From a virus: a stretch of 64,000 nt of DNA. Below, one piece after another: positions 7,669 through 15,437 of the stretch; position 1 is the stretch's first letter, and each line of letters begins with the position of its first letter. The position numbers and the translations under genes are program-made. A model generated the notes under the pieces. It was given only the letters and a program-made list of their open reading frames with translations. It was not told the origin of the DNA and made no database searches. The DNA lies in the IMG/VR virus record IMGVR_UViG_3300033981_002454, positions 1 through 64,000 of that record. The stretch is one strand, 5' to 3'.

Positions 7669-8465
7669 CTGCAGCGCCTACCCCAGAGTGGCTCATGGAA
7701 ACCACCCCAGACGGGGAGGTTGCCCTTGCGCCCCTGCCTGTTCCGCCCAAATCAGAAAACCCCTTCAAGCTGTGGGTGATAGGACCTACAGGTGATATGC
7801 CGCAGCGGCGTATCTACCTTGCTCTTCACAACGATTACTCGGAAGTCCCTGTCTGGGATACCGATTTACCTGAGGACCGCTGCGGGGAAATTGTTGTCCG
7901 CCGTCTACTCAAGGGAGATCGCGGACATTACGGCCCCCTGGAGCACGCCCATCTATCGGTGTTACTCCAAGTGGATCACGACACGATGGTTCAACTAAGG
8001 ACGCATCGCATTGCCTCTTTCGATGTTCAGTCCAATCGATACACAGGGCAGCGCTTTATCGATGTCGCCACTGGTGCGCTCCCAGTTCAGGAGGCTTTCC
8101 ATTTCCGGCCCCCTGGCACCTACAGGGATCGCCAAGGGGACCCATATCTCTGGAGCGAGCATGACAACGCCAAGCTGGCCATCGTCTACCAGAACGCTTG
8201 CCACCAGTATCACGAACTTAGAAGGCAGGGGATATCAGAGGAGCATGCCAGGCAAGTTTTGCCGGGAGCCTTTCTCCAGAATGTTTTCCTGACCATGAAT
8301 GCTCGCATGTGGTTGCACCTGCTTGATGTGCGCCTCAAGCCAGATGCTCAGTACGAAATTCGCTGGGTTATGGAACTTCTAACTGGCTCCATTCGAAATT
8401 GGATTCCCGAGATTGCCAATTGGTACTCAGCTAACCGCCAGGGCAAAGCCCGGCTTGCCCCATGA
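7665..8465 (+). CDS. thyX: FAD-dependent thymidylate synthase ThyX
   Basis: 266 residues from ATG 7665 (ATGA overlap). The ThyX motif appears as RTHRIASFDVQSNRYTG near residues 112-128, the version used by cyanobacteria and their phages. AKLAIVYQNACHQYHEL and ARQVLPGAFLQNVFLTMNAR complete the flavin/dUMP site. The enzyme makes dTMP from dUMP with methylene-tetrahydrofolate and NAD(P)H. Length and motifs are normal, so it is probably active. The four genes after thyX follow in a coupled chain. Confidence 0.93.
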   Translation: MTAAPTPEWLMETTPDGEVALAPLPVPPKSENPFKLWVIGPTGDMPQRRIYLALHNDYSEVPVWDTDLPEDRCGEIVVRRLLKGDRGHYGPLEHAHLSVLLQVDHDTMVQLRTHRIASFDVQSNRYTGQRFIDVATGALPVQEAFHFRPPGTYRDRQGDPYLWSEHDNAKLAIVYQNACHQYHELRRQGISEEHARQVLPGAFLQNVFLTMNARMWLHLLDVRLKPDAQYEIRWVMELLTGSIRNWIPEIANWYSANRQGKARLAP

Positions 8466-8905
8466 AGAGACCCGATCGCGCCACCCTGCTCAAAAGCTTC
8501 TTCCAGGAACTTGGCGACACGCTCACGAAGGCCGATACAGAGGAGCAAATCGCCCTCAATACCAGGGCCTGTGAAGTGATCCTCGCGGACCACATCAAGC
8601 ACTTTGATCGGTTCTACGAAAAGCAAGGACCTGGCATCATGTGCATCAATTTGGCCAACAAGGGCTCAGCGGCCTACTACCTCACGATTGATGATTTTCA
8701 AGCTGACCTCAAAGTTGCCAAAAGCCTCGACCAGATCGACATTCATCAGATGCTCGAATCCCTGATCAAGGAGATCGAAGCTGCCAACTTCAAGGAGAAG
8801 GTCCTGCTCATGTTGATTGACAACAGCCAAAGCAGCTTGCTTCCTATCCCCCGGGATCACCCAGCCAAGGGAATCCAGGAGCTGCAGGAGAAGCTCACGG
8901 TATGA
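8462..8905 (+). CDS. Hypothetical helical protein
   Basis: 147 residues, ATG 8462 in an ATGA overlap with thyX. Mostly charged helices (LLKSFFQELGDTLTKADTEEQ, LIKEIEAANFKEKVLLMLID). No membrane segment and no family recognised. Stop overlaps the next start. Confidence 0.55.
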   Translation: MKRPDRATLLKSFFQELGDTLTKADTEEQIALNTRACEVILADHIKHFDRFYEKQGPGIMCINLANKGSAAYYLTIDDFQADLKVAKSLDQIDIHQMLESLIKEIEAANFKEKVLLMLIDNSQSSLLPIPRDHPAKGIQELQEKLTV

Positions 8906-9096
8906 GCTCCAAGATGTTTACAACGGAGTTTCAGGGCTACATCCTTATTCCCAAAGAGCTCTACGAAGCGATCCACGGCCTTTGCCATGGAAGCGATTGG
9001 AACCATGGCACGCATGCCCGAATTCATCGTCCGACGATTCGGCGCATCATGGGCGAACTGGATGGAACTCTTCCAGTGATGGATCCCCAGCCATGA
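8902..9096 (+). CDS. Small hypothetical protein
   Basis: 64 residues; ATG 8902 and the stop both lie in ATGA overlaps with their neighbours, which supports a real gene. It contains EFQGYILIPKELYEAIHGL, a short strand-helix motif, then a His-rich stretch. Function unknown. Confidence 0.55.
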   Translation: MSSKMFTTEFQGYILIPKELYEAIHGLCHGSDWNHGTHARIHRPTIRRIMGELDGTLPVMDPQP

Positions 9097-9722
9097 GTCA
9101 ACAGCCCCGGCGTGAGTTGATACCACCAAGGGCTGTTATTGAGATTGCTAGAAGCACCATGGGTGGGATCGATCTTGATCCCTACAGCACCGCGGAGGTG
9201 AACCATGTCGTCCAGGCCGCTCGCTATCTGGATCGATCGCCCCACATTGATATTGCAGCAGGGCGCCACTGGAGTCCATCGGGAAGCAAGCGTGTTTTCC
9301 TGGGAGTTCCCAGTGGGGTGCCCCTTGGTAAGGCCATGGCCAACAAGCTCCTGGAGGAATACCGAGCCGGCCACATCTGGGAAGCCATCCTCTGGCCCGG
9401 CTCCAACGAAGTGATCACACGATGTCCCTGGATCTGGGACTTTCCAGTTTGCTTCCCGTTCAGCAGGCTCGCTCCCCAGTTCTGGGATGACGAGCTAGAG
9501 GAGGCCGTTCGTGTACCGCCAGCGGACTGGTCCCCGATCGTCTACCTCCCTAGTGCGTTCCCTTCCACTGCATTCAATTCGTCCCTGGCCAGGTTCCATG
9601 CAGCAGCGTCACACCATGGGCGAGTTGTTCTCGATCAATGGAGCGGAGAAAGCCGCTGGAAGGATTCCTATCGCGCTTCTTTAAGGCGTGATTACGACGA
9701 CGCATTGCCTGAAGCGGAGTGA
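9093..9722 (+). CDS. Dam-type phage N6-adenine methylase-like protein without the catalytic DPPY/NPPY motif
   Basis: 209 residues from ATG 9093 (ATGA overlap). The SAM-site-like start IARSTMGGIDLDPYSTAEVN matches the phage Dam family (GgIDLDPAs...N), and HWSPSGSKRVFLG precedes the position where NPPYs is expected. Here that reads GVPSGVP. Later blocks (EAILWPGSNEV, CFPFSRLAPQFW) also follow the family. The lost motif suggests it no longer methylates adenine. Confidence 0.55.
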   Translation: MSQQPRRELIPPRAVIEIARSTMGGIDLDPYSTAEVNHVVQAARYLDRSPHIDIAAGRHWSPSGSKRVFLGVPSGVPLGKAMANKLLEEYRAGHIWEAILWPGSNEVITRCPWIWDFPVCFPFSRLAPQFWDDELEEAVRVPPADWSPIVYLPSAFPSTAFNSSLARFHAAASHHGRVVLDQWSGESRWKDSYRASLRRDYDDALPEAE

Positions 9723-9727
9723 TCTCA

Positions 9728-10366
9728 GTGCCACACCTACCCTGGGCAGAAAGCGACGATGACGAGTTCTACCATCCATCTCACGGGTGGTACCTCTTGA
9801 GTCGCTCGATCATCCATGATGGATGGCTTTCTTGGCGTCATGCCATTCCAGATTGCGTGCAAGCTCGGCAAGAGATGCCGCTCGATGTCAGCGCATCCAT
9901 TGCTTTCCTGGCCCAGGCCCTGCATGACGTCCACATGACGATTCCCGGGTACGGAGATCTGGATGACACCCCGTTTCGGGTTTTCCGTTGGTGGGATCCA
10001 GAAGCTGATGACGAATGGCAGACGGGATGCTGCATCCTGTTTCGTTACAACCCGCCATGTCCACTACTGGAAGACAGGCCAGCAGCAGTCTTTCAATCAG
10101 CCTGGGAGGCCAAGTACAGCTGGGAGGCCAAGTACAGCTGGGAATCCAAGTACAAGCAAGACCCACCGGCCAGGCTGATTGCTGTAAGCAACAGGCACCT
10201 GGAGGCAACACTCGTCAGGACACCGTTAGTGCTGAACCCCTGGATCGGGACCGGATCTCCGACTCCGGCGAACCGCCAAAGCTCTTCGAGTCGCCGTAAG
10301 TCCCGGACCCTTCCTCCTGGAAGACTCGATCAGCTGAACGACGCTCAGCAGCTCGAGCAGCACTGA
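9728..10366 (+). CDS. Hypothetical protein with an internal WEAKYS tandem repeat
   Basis: 212 residues from GTG 9728, chosen because GGAG (9715-9718) is nine bases upstream; GTG 9719 overlaps the previous stop and is the alternative. The N-terminal half contains many Trp/Tyr residues (HGWYLLSRSIIHDGWLSW). Three copies of a 6-residue WEAKYS-like unit follow around residue 125, and the C-terminus is Ser/Arg-rich and probably disordered. Last gene of the left-arm operon. No family recognised. Confidence 0.5.
   Translation: MPHLPWAESDDDEFYHPSHGWYLLSRSIIHDGWLSWRHAIPDCVQARQEMPLDVSASIAFLAQALHDVHMTIPGYGDLDDTPFRVFRWWDPEADDEWQTGCCILFRYNPPCPLLEDRPAAVFQSAWEAKYSWEAKYSWESKYKQDPPARLIAVSNRHLEATLVRTPLVLNPWIGTGSPTPANRQSSSSRRKSRTLPPGRLDQLNDAQQLEQH
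10100..10153 (+). repeat. 18-bp tandem repeat, three copies
   Basis: Units at 10100, 10118 and 10136 (RSCTGGGARKCCAAGTAC), in frame inside the 9728-10366 gene. Confidence 0.85.
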
Positions 10367-10546
10367 CTCTGCCGCCAGTGCCAAACTCGGTTCCCTTGGG
10401 ACCGCTTTCGTAGCCAGCTCTTTCGCTATTGATGGAGCGGGTCTGGCTTCTTGCGGAGGCCAGCATGGATCTGGTCAAGGCTTCTCTGCGCGCTTCTCCA
10501 TTCTTTGACGCCCCCTGGGCCTGCTTATATCTCCTGTCCAAGTGAA

Positions 10547-10608
10547 CCGGCCCCGAGACCAACCCAGTCTAGGGGTGGTTCCACTCATCATCGATCCCCT
10601 GGGGCCGG
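10547..10608. repeat. Inverted repeat at the junction of convergent operons
   Basis: CCGGCCCC (10547-10554) pairs with GGGGCCGG (10601-10608), with an inner AGGGG/CCCCT pair. It overlaps the 3' end of the leftward gene at 10588. The rest of 10367-10546 holds no gene I can support. A bidirectional terminator is possible, but no T run is present. Confidence 0.4.
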
Positions 10609-11070
10609 CATTCCTGCTCGGCGCATTTTCTCTTGTATTCCTGCCATGCGCTCATTCATCTCAGCAATGGCCTGGGCGGTGGACTGTCCCATATCAGCAG
10701 CGGGTGAACCAAATCCTGGCTGGGGCCTTGATGCCGCGGCTGCTCTCAATCGAGCCAATTCCTCTGCCTGGGCCTGGGCCTGGGCGTAAGCGATTTTCTG
10801 TTGCTCTGCTTGCGCCATGGCCGCCAGCACCTCGCTCATGGCAAGAGATACTTGTTGCTGCACGATTTCTTGGATACGCAAATCCATCCCATCGAGCTCG
10901 TTCTCGATAATGCCTTCTGTTTCCTCTACCAGCTTGGCGTAGGCCGGGCCAAATTCCCTGAGGGTTCTCTCCACCCTCCTCCCGTTCCGGCGAGAGAAGT
11001 ACCAGCCACTGCTGGCCCCGCTTGCGATTCCGAGGAGCAACAGGATGGACATCAATCCGGTAGAGATCAT
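10588..11070 (-). CDS. Single-pass membrane protein with coiled coil, lysis-cassette neighbour
   Basis: 160 residues. An N-terminal membrane anchor (MSILLLLGIASGASSGWYF) is followed by a long charged helix and a Gln/Ala stretch (AYAQAQAQAEELARL), then EMNERMAGIQEKMRRA. ATG 11052, inside the ORF, is an alternative start just before the anchor. Anchor plus coiled coil downstream of a holin-like gene and an endolysin suggests an inner-membrane spanin-like or other lysis accessory role. This is inference from topology and position. Confidence 0.5.
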   Translation of the reverse strand: MISTGLMSILLLLGIASGASSGWYFSRRNGRRVERTLREFGPAYAKLVEETEGIIENELDGMDLRIQEIVQQQVSLAMSEVLAAMAQAEQQKIAYAQAQAQAEELARLRAAAASRPQPGFGSPAADMGQSTAQAIAEMNERMAGIQEKMRRAGMPAPGDR

Positions 11071-11148
11071 GGGGCTTGGCGAACGTAGTGCATGCCTGGG
11101 CTGTCGCCCTGCGGTAAATGTACCAGTTTCACCCCATCAAGGCGAATT

Positions 11149-11442
11149 TCAGAATTGCTTTTCTTTTTCGCCCTCTTCCCTCCGAAGACGGGGGTTGTAT
11201 GTGTTGAAGCCCAGAGCCCAGCTGGCCATGCCGATGGCTCCTGCGATGAGGCCGCCTTCTGAATTCAGCCCCGCAGCTTGGCGACCATCCTGCCAACAGG
11301 CCTTGACCTCTCCGCCAGAGCGCCGGCAGTCCCAGATATACACGGCACCAAAGGCCAAGCTAGCTGCCATAGCAAGGACAGCAACAGAGCCAGCAGCAAC
11401 AGCTGGGCGTGCTCCGACACCAGGGATAGGAGTAGATGCCAT
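11149..11442 (-). CDS. Holin-like two-span membrane protein
   Basis: 97 residues with two hydrophobic segments (AVAAGSVAVLAMAASLAFGAV and GLIAGAIGMASWALGF), two cysteines between them and a highly charged tail (RLRREEGEKEKQF). Size, topology and placement beyond the endolysin fit a class II-type holin. There is no sequence signature that proves it, so another small membrane protein is possible. Confidence 0.5.
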   Translation of the reverse strand: MASTPIPGVGARPAVAAGSVAVLAMAASLAFGAVYIWDCRRSGGEVKACWQDGRQAAGLNSEGGLIAGAIGMASWALGFNTYNPRLRREEGEKEKQF

Positions 11443-11503
11443 AGCGCCGGGACCAAATCAATGCGAACCTATTCTGGCAGAAACGCATGACCTCTCTTTC
11501 ACC

Positions 11504-11833
11504 ATGGATCTCCGCGAGTATCAGATTCGCTCCTCCCAGTTCGCGATCTATCCCGACTGCGGCAGCAACCCCATCTACCCCACCCTGGGCCTCTGCGGTG
11601 AATCAGGGGAGGTGGCAGAGAAAGTCAAAAAGGTGATTCGTGACAAGGAGGGCCGCTTTGATAGCGCCGCCATCACGGCCATCACTCTTGAATTGGGTGA
11701 TGTTCTTTGGTACGTGGCGCAGTTGGCCAATGAACTGGACATCGACCTCGGGGATGTCGCCGCCAACAACCTAGACAAACTGGCCAACCGGCAACACAGG
11801 GGCGTGCTCAGCGGCAGCGGGGACGATCGGTAA
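11504..11833 (+). CDS. mazG: MazG-like nucleotide pyrophosphohydrolase
   Basis: 109 residues from ATG 11504. GESGEVAEKVKKVIRD and LELGDVLWYVAQLA give the ExxE...ExxD magnesium-binding set of the all-alpha NTP pyrophosphatases. AIYP at the start and RQHRGVLSGSGDDR at the end match cyanobacterial MazG. It hydrolyses NTP/dNTPs and is a common cyanophage auxiliary gene, thought to alter nucleotide or ppGpp pools. It is an opposite-strand insertion between the holin-like and endolysin genes; its stop abuts the endolysin stop. No SD site is visible. Confidence 0.85.
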   Translation: MDLREYQIRSSQFAIYPDCGSNPIYPTLGLCGESGEVAEKVKKVIRDKEGRFDSAAITAITLELGDVLWYVAQLANELDIDLGDVAANNLDKLANRQHRGVLSGSGDDR

Positions 11834-13123
11834 CTACCCCTTCCAGCGGAAGGGGAATCGCTTGATCGACTCTTGTCGTAATTCCACCAATCGTGCAGCG
11901 GCTTCCGATGAAAGGCCCCCGCTTGGGAGGCCTATGTGGATATGTGTTCCGTGTCCTCTGGGATCATTGTGGGGGCCAAAGATTTCAGCTCCGGTACCAG
12001 CCAGGGCGTTTTGGACCTGTTGCGCGTACCACTCCTTTCTTGGAAGCCAGGAGTTTTGGGATTCGTCTGGACGCTGCCAGTCTGTGATGTCGAGGGCTTT
12101 GCCGTCGTAGTGCAGGGAACCCTTTGAGTGTCCGCCTACTCCGCCAAAGTCTGGATGCTCTCTCACCCTGAGTCCTGCGCCCTGAAGCATCTTCCCGAGG
12201 TCTGTGATTTTCACCATCGCCCCGCCCCCTCCACTGGCGCGTGCAACTGCTGGAGGTGCTCCCGTAGCAGCGGCAGCGGCGGGGGCGGCAGGGGCTGGCG
12301 AGGCCTCTGGTGAATCCGACAGGATGGCCTGCACCAATGACGGAAAGAATACTCCTGCGGCCATCCTGGGGGCTTCTTGCCCGGCGCCCTGGGAGCGCTC
12401 TGCTCCGCCTCTCCCGTTCAGCCCAGCAATGGCGCCAACAAGTGGAGCAAAGGCTCCAGCAACACCGCCGCCCAGCAGGGCACTCGTGAACGGTGAGACC
12501 TGTCGATTCCGGGGAGCACTCAATGATGTGATCGGCCTAGATGAGGCCGTGTCGTCATCGCCGCCGCCCAGCATGGATTTCAGCAGGGTGCGCGTAAAGC
12601 TGTCGTTCTCTGGGGGACTAGGGGATGGCGTCACTGGGGCCGGGGCCGGGGCGCCCCCGCCTTTAGAGAGAGCTGCAATCTGTGAGTCGTAGAAGTTCTT
12701 GAGCTCTGAAAACTTCTTGACGGGCTGCCCGTAGTAGCTCGTGCCTTTCATCGTCGGGAACGATGCCCACTCTGGAGCCAGCTTGGCGGCCACATCCGGA
12801 GTGAAGCCTTCCTTGTTGATCAGGTCCCGAGCGCCACGCTGCCCGACCAGCTCAAGTGCTGCGAAGTCTTGAGACTGAGGCCCAAAATCCTTGAGCCCTA
12901 GGCGCTGTTGCAGTGGGCCCCAGGTACCCGGCATGAACTGGTAGGCACCCGCAGCGGCACTGCTGTAGCCGCTAGTTCTGATAACCCGGTCAGGATGCCG
13001 CTCCAGTGACGGTGTCTTGCCTCCCCCGAACATTACCCGGTACCCGCTGGGGTCCCCGCCTAGCCAGGTGCCTTCTGCGTGCCTGATGGTATTGAGAAGG
13101 GCGCGCTCTTGAATTGTTGTCAT
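11834..13123 (-). CDS. Bimodular endolysin: lambda R-type transglycosylase plus M15-like peptidase domain
   Basis: 429 residues; ATG 13123 overlaps the upstream stop (ATGA) with GGAG ten bases away. Residues 1-150 follow lambda R (GH104): LLNTIRHAEGT with the catalytic Glu17, GYRVMFGG, HPDRVI, AGAYQFMPGTW, LGLKDFGPQSQDFAALEL, ASFP. A Pro/Ala-rich linker with a possible hydrophobic patch follows. The C-terminal domain (about 300-410) carries GGHSKGSLHYDGKALDITDW and GHGTHIHIGLP, a His...Asp...His zinc arrangement like D-Ala-D-Ala carboxypeptidase M15. It should cut both glycan and peptide bonds of peptidoglycan. Confidence 0.85.
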   Translation of the reverse strand: MTTIQERALLNTIRHAEGTWLGGDPSGYRVMFGGGKTPSLERHPDRVIRTSGYSSAAAGAYQFMPGTWGPLQQRLGLKDFGPQSQDFAALELVGQRGARDLINKEGFTPDVAAKLAPEWASFPTMKGTSYYGQPVKKFSELKNFYDSQIAALSKGGGAPAPAPVTPSPSPPENDSFTRTLLKSMLGGGDDDTASSRPITSLSAPRNRQVSPFTSALLGGGVAGAFAPLVGAIAGLNGRGGAERSQGAGQEAPRMAAGVFFPSLVQAILSDSPEASPAPAAPAAAAATGAPPAVARASGGGGAMVKITDLGKMLQGAGLRVREHPDFGGVGGHSKGSLHYDGKALDITDWQRPDESQNSWLPRKEWYAQQVQNALAGTGAEIFGPHNDPRGHGTHIHIGLPSGGLSSEAAARLVELRQESIKRFPFRWKG

Positions 13124-13491
13124 AGATCCCAATCTCCGTCTTCTTCCATGGCGATATCGCTGAAGTCAATGTCCATGCCGTGGAAAGCCTGGAAAGCTTG
13201 AATGCGCTCTTCTGCGTAGCGCTCCACGTCTTCTGTGCTGGGCCTCCCCCCGAAGACCTGAACTAGCTCCTCCCCTGAATCAGGAAGACCGCAATCGAAG
13301 TCGTCGACAATCTCGATTTGCGTGGCAATCCCCGCCTCTGCAGCGACCTCTCGGAAGTGGTGGGCTAGGGAGAAGATCTTGGCCTGAGCCGTGATCACCA
13401 GATCCAGCAGCTCAGCTTGGGATGCTTGATGCAGGCTGTCCCTCATGCGACGCAGGATGAACTCCTCCTCCATCGTCAGCTCACCAGTCAT
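13120..13491 (-). CDS. nblA: NblA-like phycobilisome degradation protein with acidic extension
   Basis: 123 residues; GGGAG lies a few bases before ATG 13491. Residues 5-50 (LTMEEEFILRRMRDS, QASQAELLDL, AQAKIFSLAHHFREV) follow the NblA pattern LSLEQEFxLRxFExQVxxMSxEEAQELL of two antiparallel helices. NblA tethers phycobiliproteins to Clp protease, and several freshwater cyanophages carry it. This copy is about twice the usual length, with an acidic C-terminal half of unknown role. It is the first gene of the lysis operon. The match is by pattern; an unrelated helical protein is possible. Confidence 0.55.
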   Translation of the reverse strand: MTGELTMEEEFILRRMRDSLHQASQAELLDLVITAQAKIFSLAHHFREVAAEAGIATQIEIVDDFDCGLPDSGEELVQVFGGRPSTEDVERYAEERIQAFQAFHGMDIDFSDIAMEEDGDWDL

Positions 13492-13633
13492 TCAGTGCTC
13501 CCGCCCTAGACCCAATCTAAAGCCTGCGCAACTTCACTCATCTTGCTTTTGCGCATGATGTGTCTTACGCTCCGCCAGCCTCTTCCAGACCTCCATGCCA
13601 ACAACCCATCGCAGGAGCGCGGGTGCTGGCTCC

Positions 13634-13861
13634 ATGTCCTCCGTAAAGATTTCCGTCCCTATCGCCAGGCGGGACTGGTTCAAGACCCGGGCCGCCGCTG
13701 CTGTCCTGGGCTGCAGTGAACGCACTCTGCGCAGACGGTTGGAGCAGGAGCACTGGATAGAGGGGGTCCACTGGCGCTGGGTCACTGCCAGGCAGAGGGC
13801 AACCATCGAAATCAATCTTCCAGCCGTGGTGCGCCTGATGAATGCCCGTGGCTGGGTCTAG
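13634..13861 (+). CDS. Small helix-turn-helix (excisionase-like) DNA-binding protein
   Basis: 75 residues from ATG 13634 (an earlier in-frame ATG lies at 13595). RDWFKTRAAAAVLGCSERTLRRRLEQ is a clear helix-turn-helix of the MerR/Xis type, followed by a short wing (WIEGVHWRWVTARQRATIEIN). It is a single opposite-strand gene between two leftward blocks, as expected for a small regulator or excisionase. Bases 13492-13633 contain no other gene. Confidence 0.6.
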   Translation: MSSVKISVPIARRDWFKTRAAAAVLGCSERTLRRRLEQEHWIEGVHWRWVTARQRATIEINLPAVVRLMNARGWV

Positions 13862-13871
13862 CCCACCCCCG

Positions 13872-13889
13872 CCAGCCCGTTGAGGCTGG
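13872..13889. terminator. Hairpin between convergent genes
   Basis: CCAGCC-CGTTGA-GGCTGG lies just past the stop of the HTH gene. There is no T run, so termination is only suggested. Confidence 0.3.
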
Positions 13890-13928
13890 TCAGCAGGGCT
13901 GCAATGATCTGCTCGCGGCGGGAGGTGG

Positions 13929-14090
13929 TCATGCGTCAGGGAAGGGGGCGGTGGGGTCGTCCCACGGCGTTTTGGCCCATTCTTTGAATGCGGCGTCTAG
14001 CTTTGCTAGATCGACGGCGGGACCGATGCTGAACTCAAGAGTCTGAAACGGCTGCCGTGATTCGTTAACAGGAGCGATCGAGTTTTCCAT
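13929..14090 (-). CDS. Small hypothetical protein at the end of the adhesin operon
   Basis: 53 residues; ATG 14090 lies four bases after the stop of the receptor-binding protein gene. It contains FQTLEFSIGPAVDLAKLDAAFKEWAK and a Pro-rich end. The tight spacing suggests a fibre accessory protein. No family recognised. Confidence 0.5.
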   Translation of the reverse strand: MENSIAPVNESRQPFQTLEFSIGPAVDLAKLDAAFKEWAKTPWDDPTAPFPDA

Positions 14091-14094
14091 GGCT

Positions 14095-14892
14095 CTATGG
14101 TATCGCCACCGCCAGCGCATTCACCAATGCCGTCACACGGGCATCAAGTAGGGCGAGATTCAGGGATTCGCCGATGGAGTAGAAGGCTAGCCGGGTTGTT
14201 GAAGGCAGAAAGTTGAGTCCTGAGGCACTAAAAACAGCAATGTTTTCATTCAATGGAGACGCTGACGCAAAAGAGCTGCTGTATGTGACACTAGCATAGC
14301 GGGCTTGTAAATTGCTTGCGTTAAGCCTGCATATTCCTTTGAAGCCCACGCCTAAGTCTGGCGCCGTGTAATCCGTATTGAGTGTTTGATTTAATCTAGT
14401 CCTAAAATCATTAATATTTCTCCAAATTATCCAAGACGGACTACCTGTTATCACTCTGTTGCCGATTAGGTCCCTTCTTACACCCGATACAGTCGCTGTA
14501 ACGTAAACACTTAAATGTTTATTGTCTTCGGGGTCTGCGTTATTGTTTCTGTTGCTGTCCAAATAGTTATCAGTGCCATTCCCCGCTAGTCCAGTTTTTC
14601 GTGTGTAATTCCACCCACCAGCGGCGCCAACTTGACTTGGCGCCGCCCCTACCAGCGGCACCAGGGCACCAGCCAGCGTGCGGGCACCAGCAAGGATGCA
14701 ACTGGCCTTGATGGCGTTCCAGATGCCATCAGCCTTGCAACCCAGCACAAACGCATTGATGGCGTCCTTCACCCCAGTCTCTAGTGCCTGCCCGTCTGCG
14801 GCTTCTACGGCGGCGATGTAGGCAGCGGCGTCGGGGTCATAGCTGGTCAATCCCCCCAAAAACGCCGGATCCATCAGCCCCAGATTCCTCAT
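14095..14892 (-). CDS. Tail fibre / receptor-binding protein (LamG-like C-terminal domain)
   Basis: 265 residues. AAYIAAVEAADGQALE, AINAFVLGCKADGIW, IKASCILAGARTLAGALVPLVG and a C-terminal RLAFYSIGESLNLALLDARV form a block I recognise from tail-tip and surface proteins of cyanobacterial phages and related mobile elements, with a jelly-roll-like middle (NTDYTAPDLGVGFKG). It lies in one operon with a collagen-like fibre. It probably contacts the host surface; the ligand is unknown. Confidence 0.7.
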   Translation of the reverse strand: MRNLGLMDPAFLGGLTSYDPDAAAYIAAVEAADGQALETGVKDAINAFVLGCKADGIWNAIKASCILAGARTLAGALVPLVGAAPSQVGAAGGWNYTRKTGLAGNGTDNYLDSNRNNNADPEDNKHLSVYVTATVSGVRRDLIGNRVITGSPSWIIWRNINDFRTRLNQTLNTDYTAPDLGVGFKGICRLNASNLQARYASVTYSSSFASASPLNENIAVFSASGLNFLPSTTRLAFYSIGESLNLALLDARVTALVNALAVAIP

Positions 14893-15437
14893 GCCAACCC
14901 CTCCACGAATTCAGCCGGCAGGTCATGGGCAACGGCCAGCGTCTGCACGCCTGCAACCAGTTCCTGGCTCACCAGACCCAGCGATTGAGCCGCAGACCAT
15001 GCGGACAGAAATACTCTCTGATCACCATCCGCTGCCTTGCCCAGGCCCACGCTCAGTGCCATGGCCAGGGCTGGTACGTTCTCCAGTGCAGCTCCCAGCA
15101 GTGCATTGATCGCCGGATTGCTCTGCACTGCCTCCCCAAACTCCACCCACCTCGGCGGATGCGTGGCCTGATAGATCGCCTCGATTTCTGCTGCGCTCAA
15201 CTCAATCACCTGCCATTGCTGCCGCCATTGCCCATTGATTTTCTCTGGCGCAATCTCAACCACCCTTTGCAGGCTTGGATCATGCTCTGGCTGCTCTGTC
15301 GGCACCACCAGAAACACACCAAAATGAGCCAGCTCTGCCACAGAAGGCGCATAGGAAAAACTGCGCTCTGGTTCATCCGCCCGCAACCTGGAGAGGTCGT
15401 AGGGCCAGCGGGTTGGGCTGGTGCGAATCCAGTTCAT
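14889..15437 (-). CDS. Tail fibre accessory/assembly-type protein
   Basis: 182 residues; ATG 15437 overlaps the fibre gene's stop (TAATG), and its own stop overlaps the next start. The layout (short N-terminal beta part, WQVIELSAAEIEAIYQ, then a helical C-terminus) resembles phage tail fibre assembly or accessory proteins. The detailed family is uncertain. Confidence 0.5.
   Translation of the reverse strand: MNWIRTSPTRWPYDLSRLRADEPERSFSYAPSVAELAHFGVFLVVPTEQPEHDPSLQRVVEIAPEKINGQWRQQWQVIELSAAEIEAIYQATHPPRWVEFGEAVQSNPAINALLGAALENVPALAMALSVGLGKAADGDQRVFLSAWSAAQSLGLVSQELVAGVQTLAVAHDLPAEFVEGLA

Noticed and set aside
10215-10562. 115-codon leftward ORF at the junction of the left arm and lysis block
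   Set aside because: An AGGAGA is present, but no in-frame start lies at usable distance. The product is low-complexity and overlaps the 9728-10366 gene for half its length.
13534-13815. Leftward ORF opposite the HTH gene
   Set aside because: No start context; the opposite strand encodes a clear helix-turn-helix.
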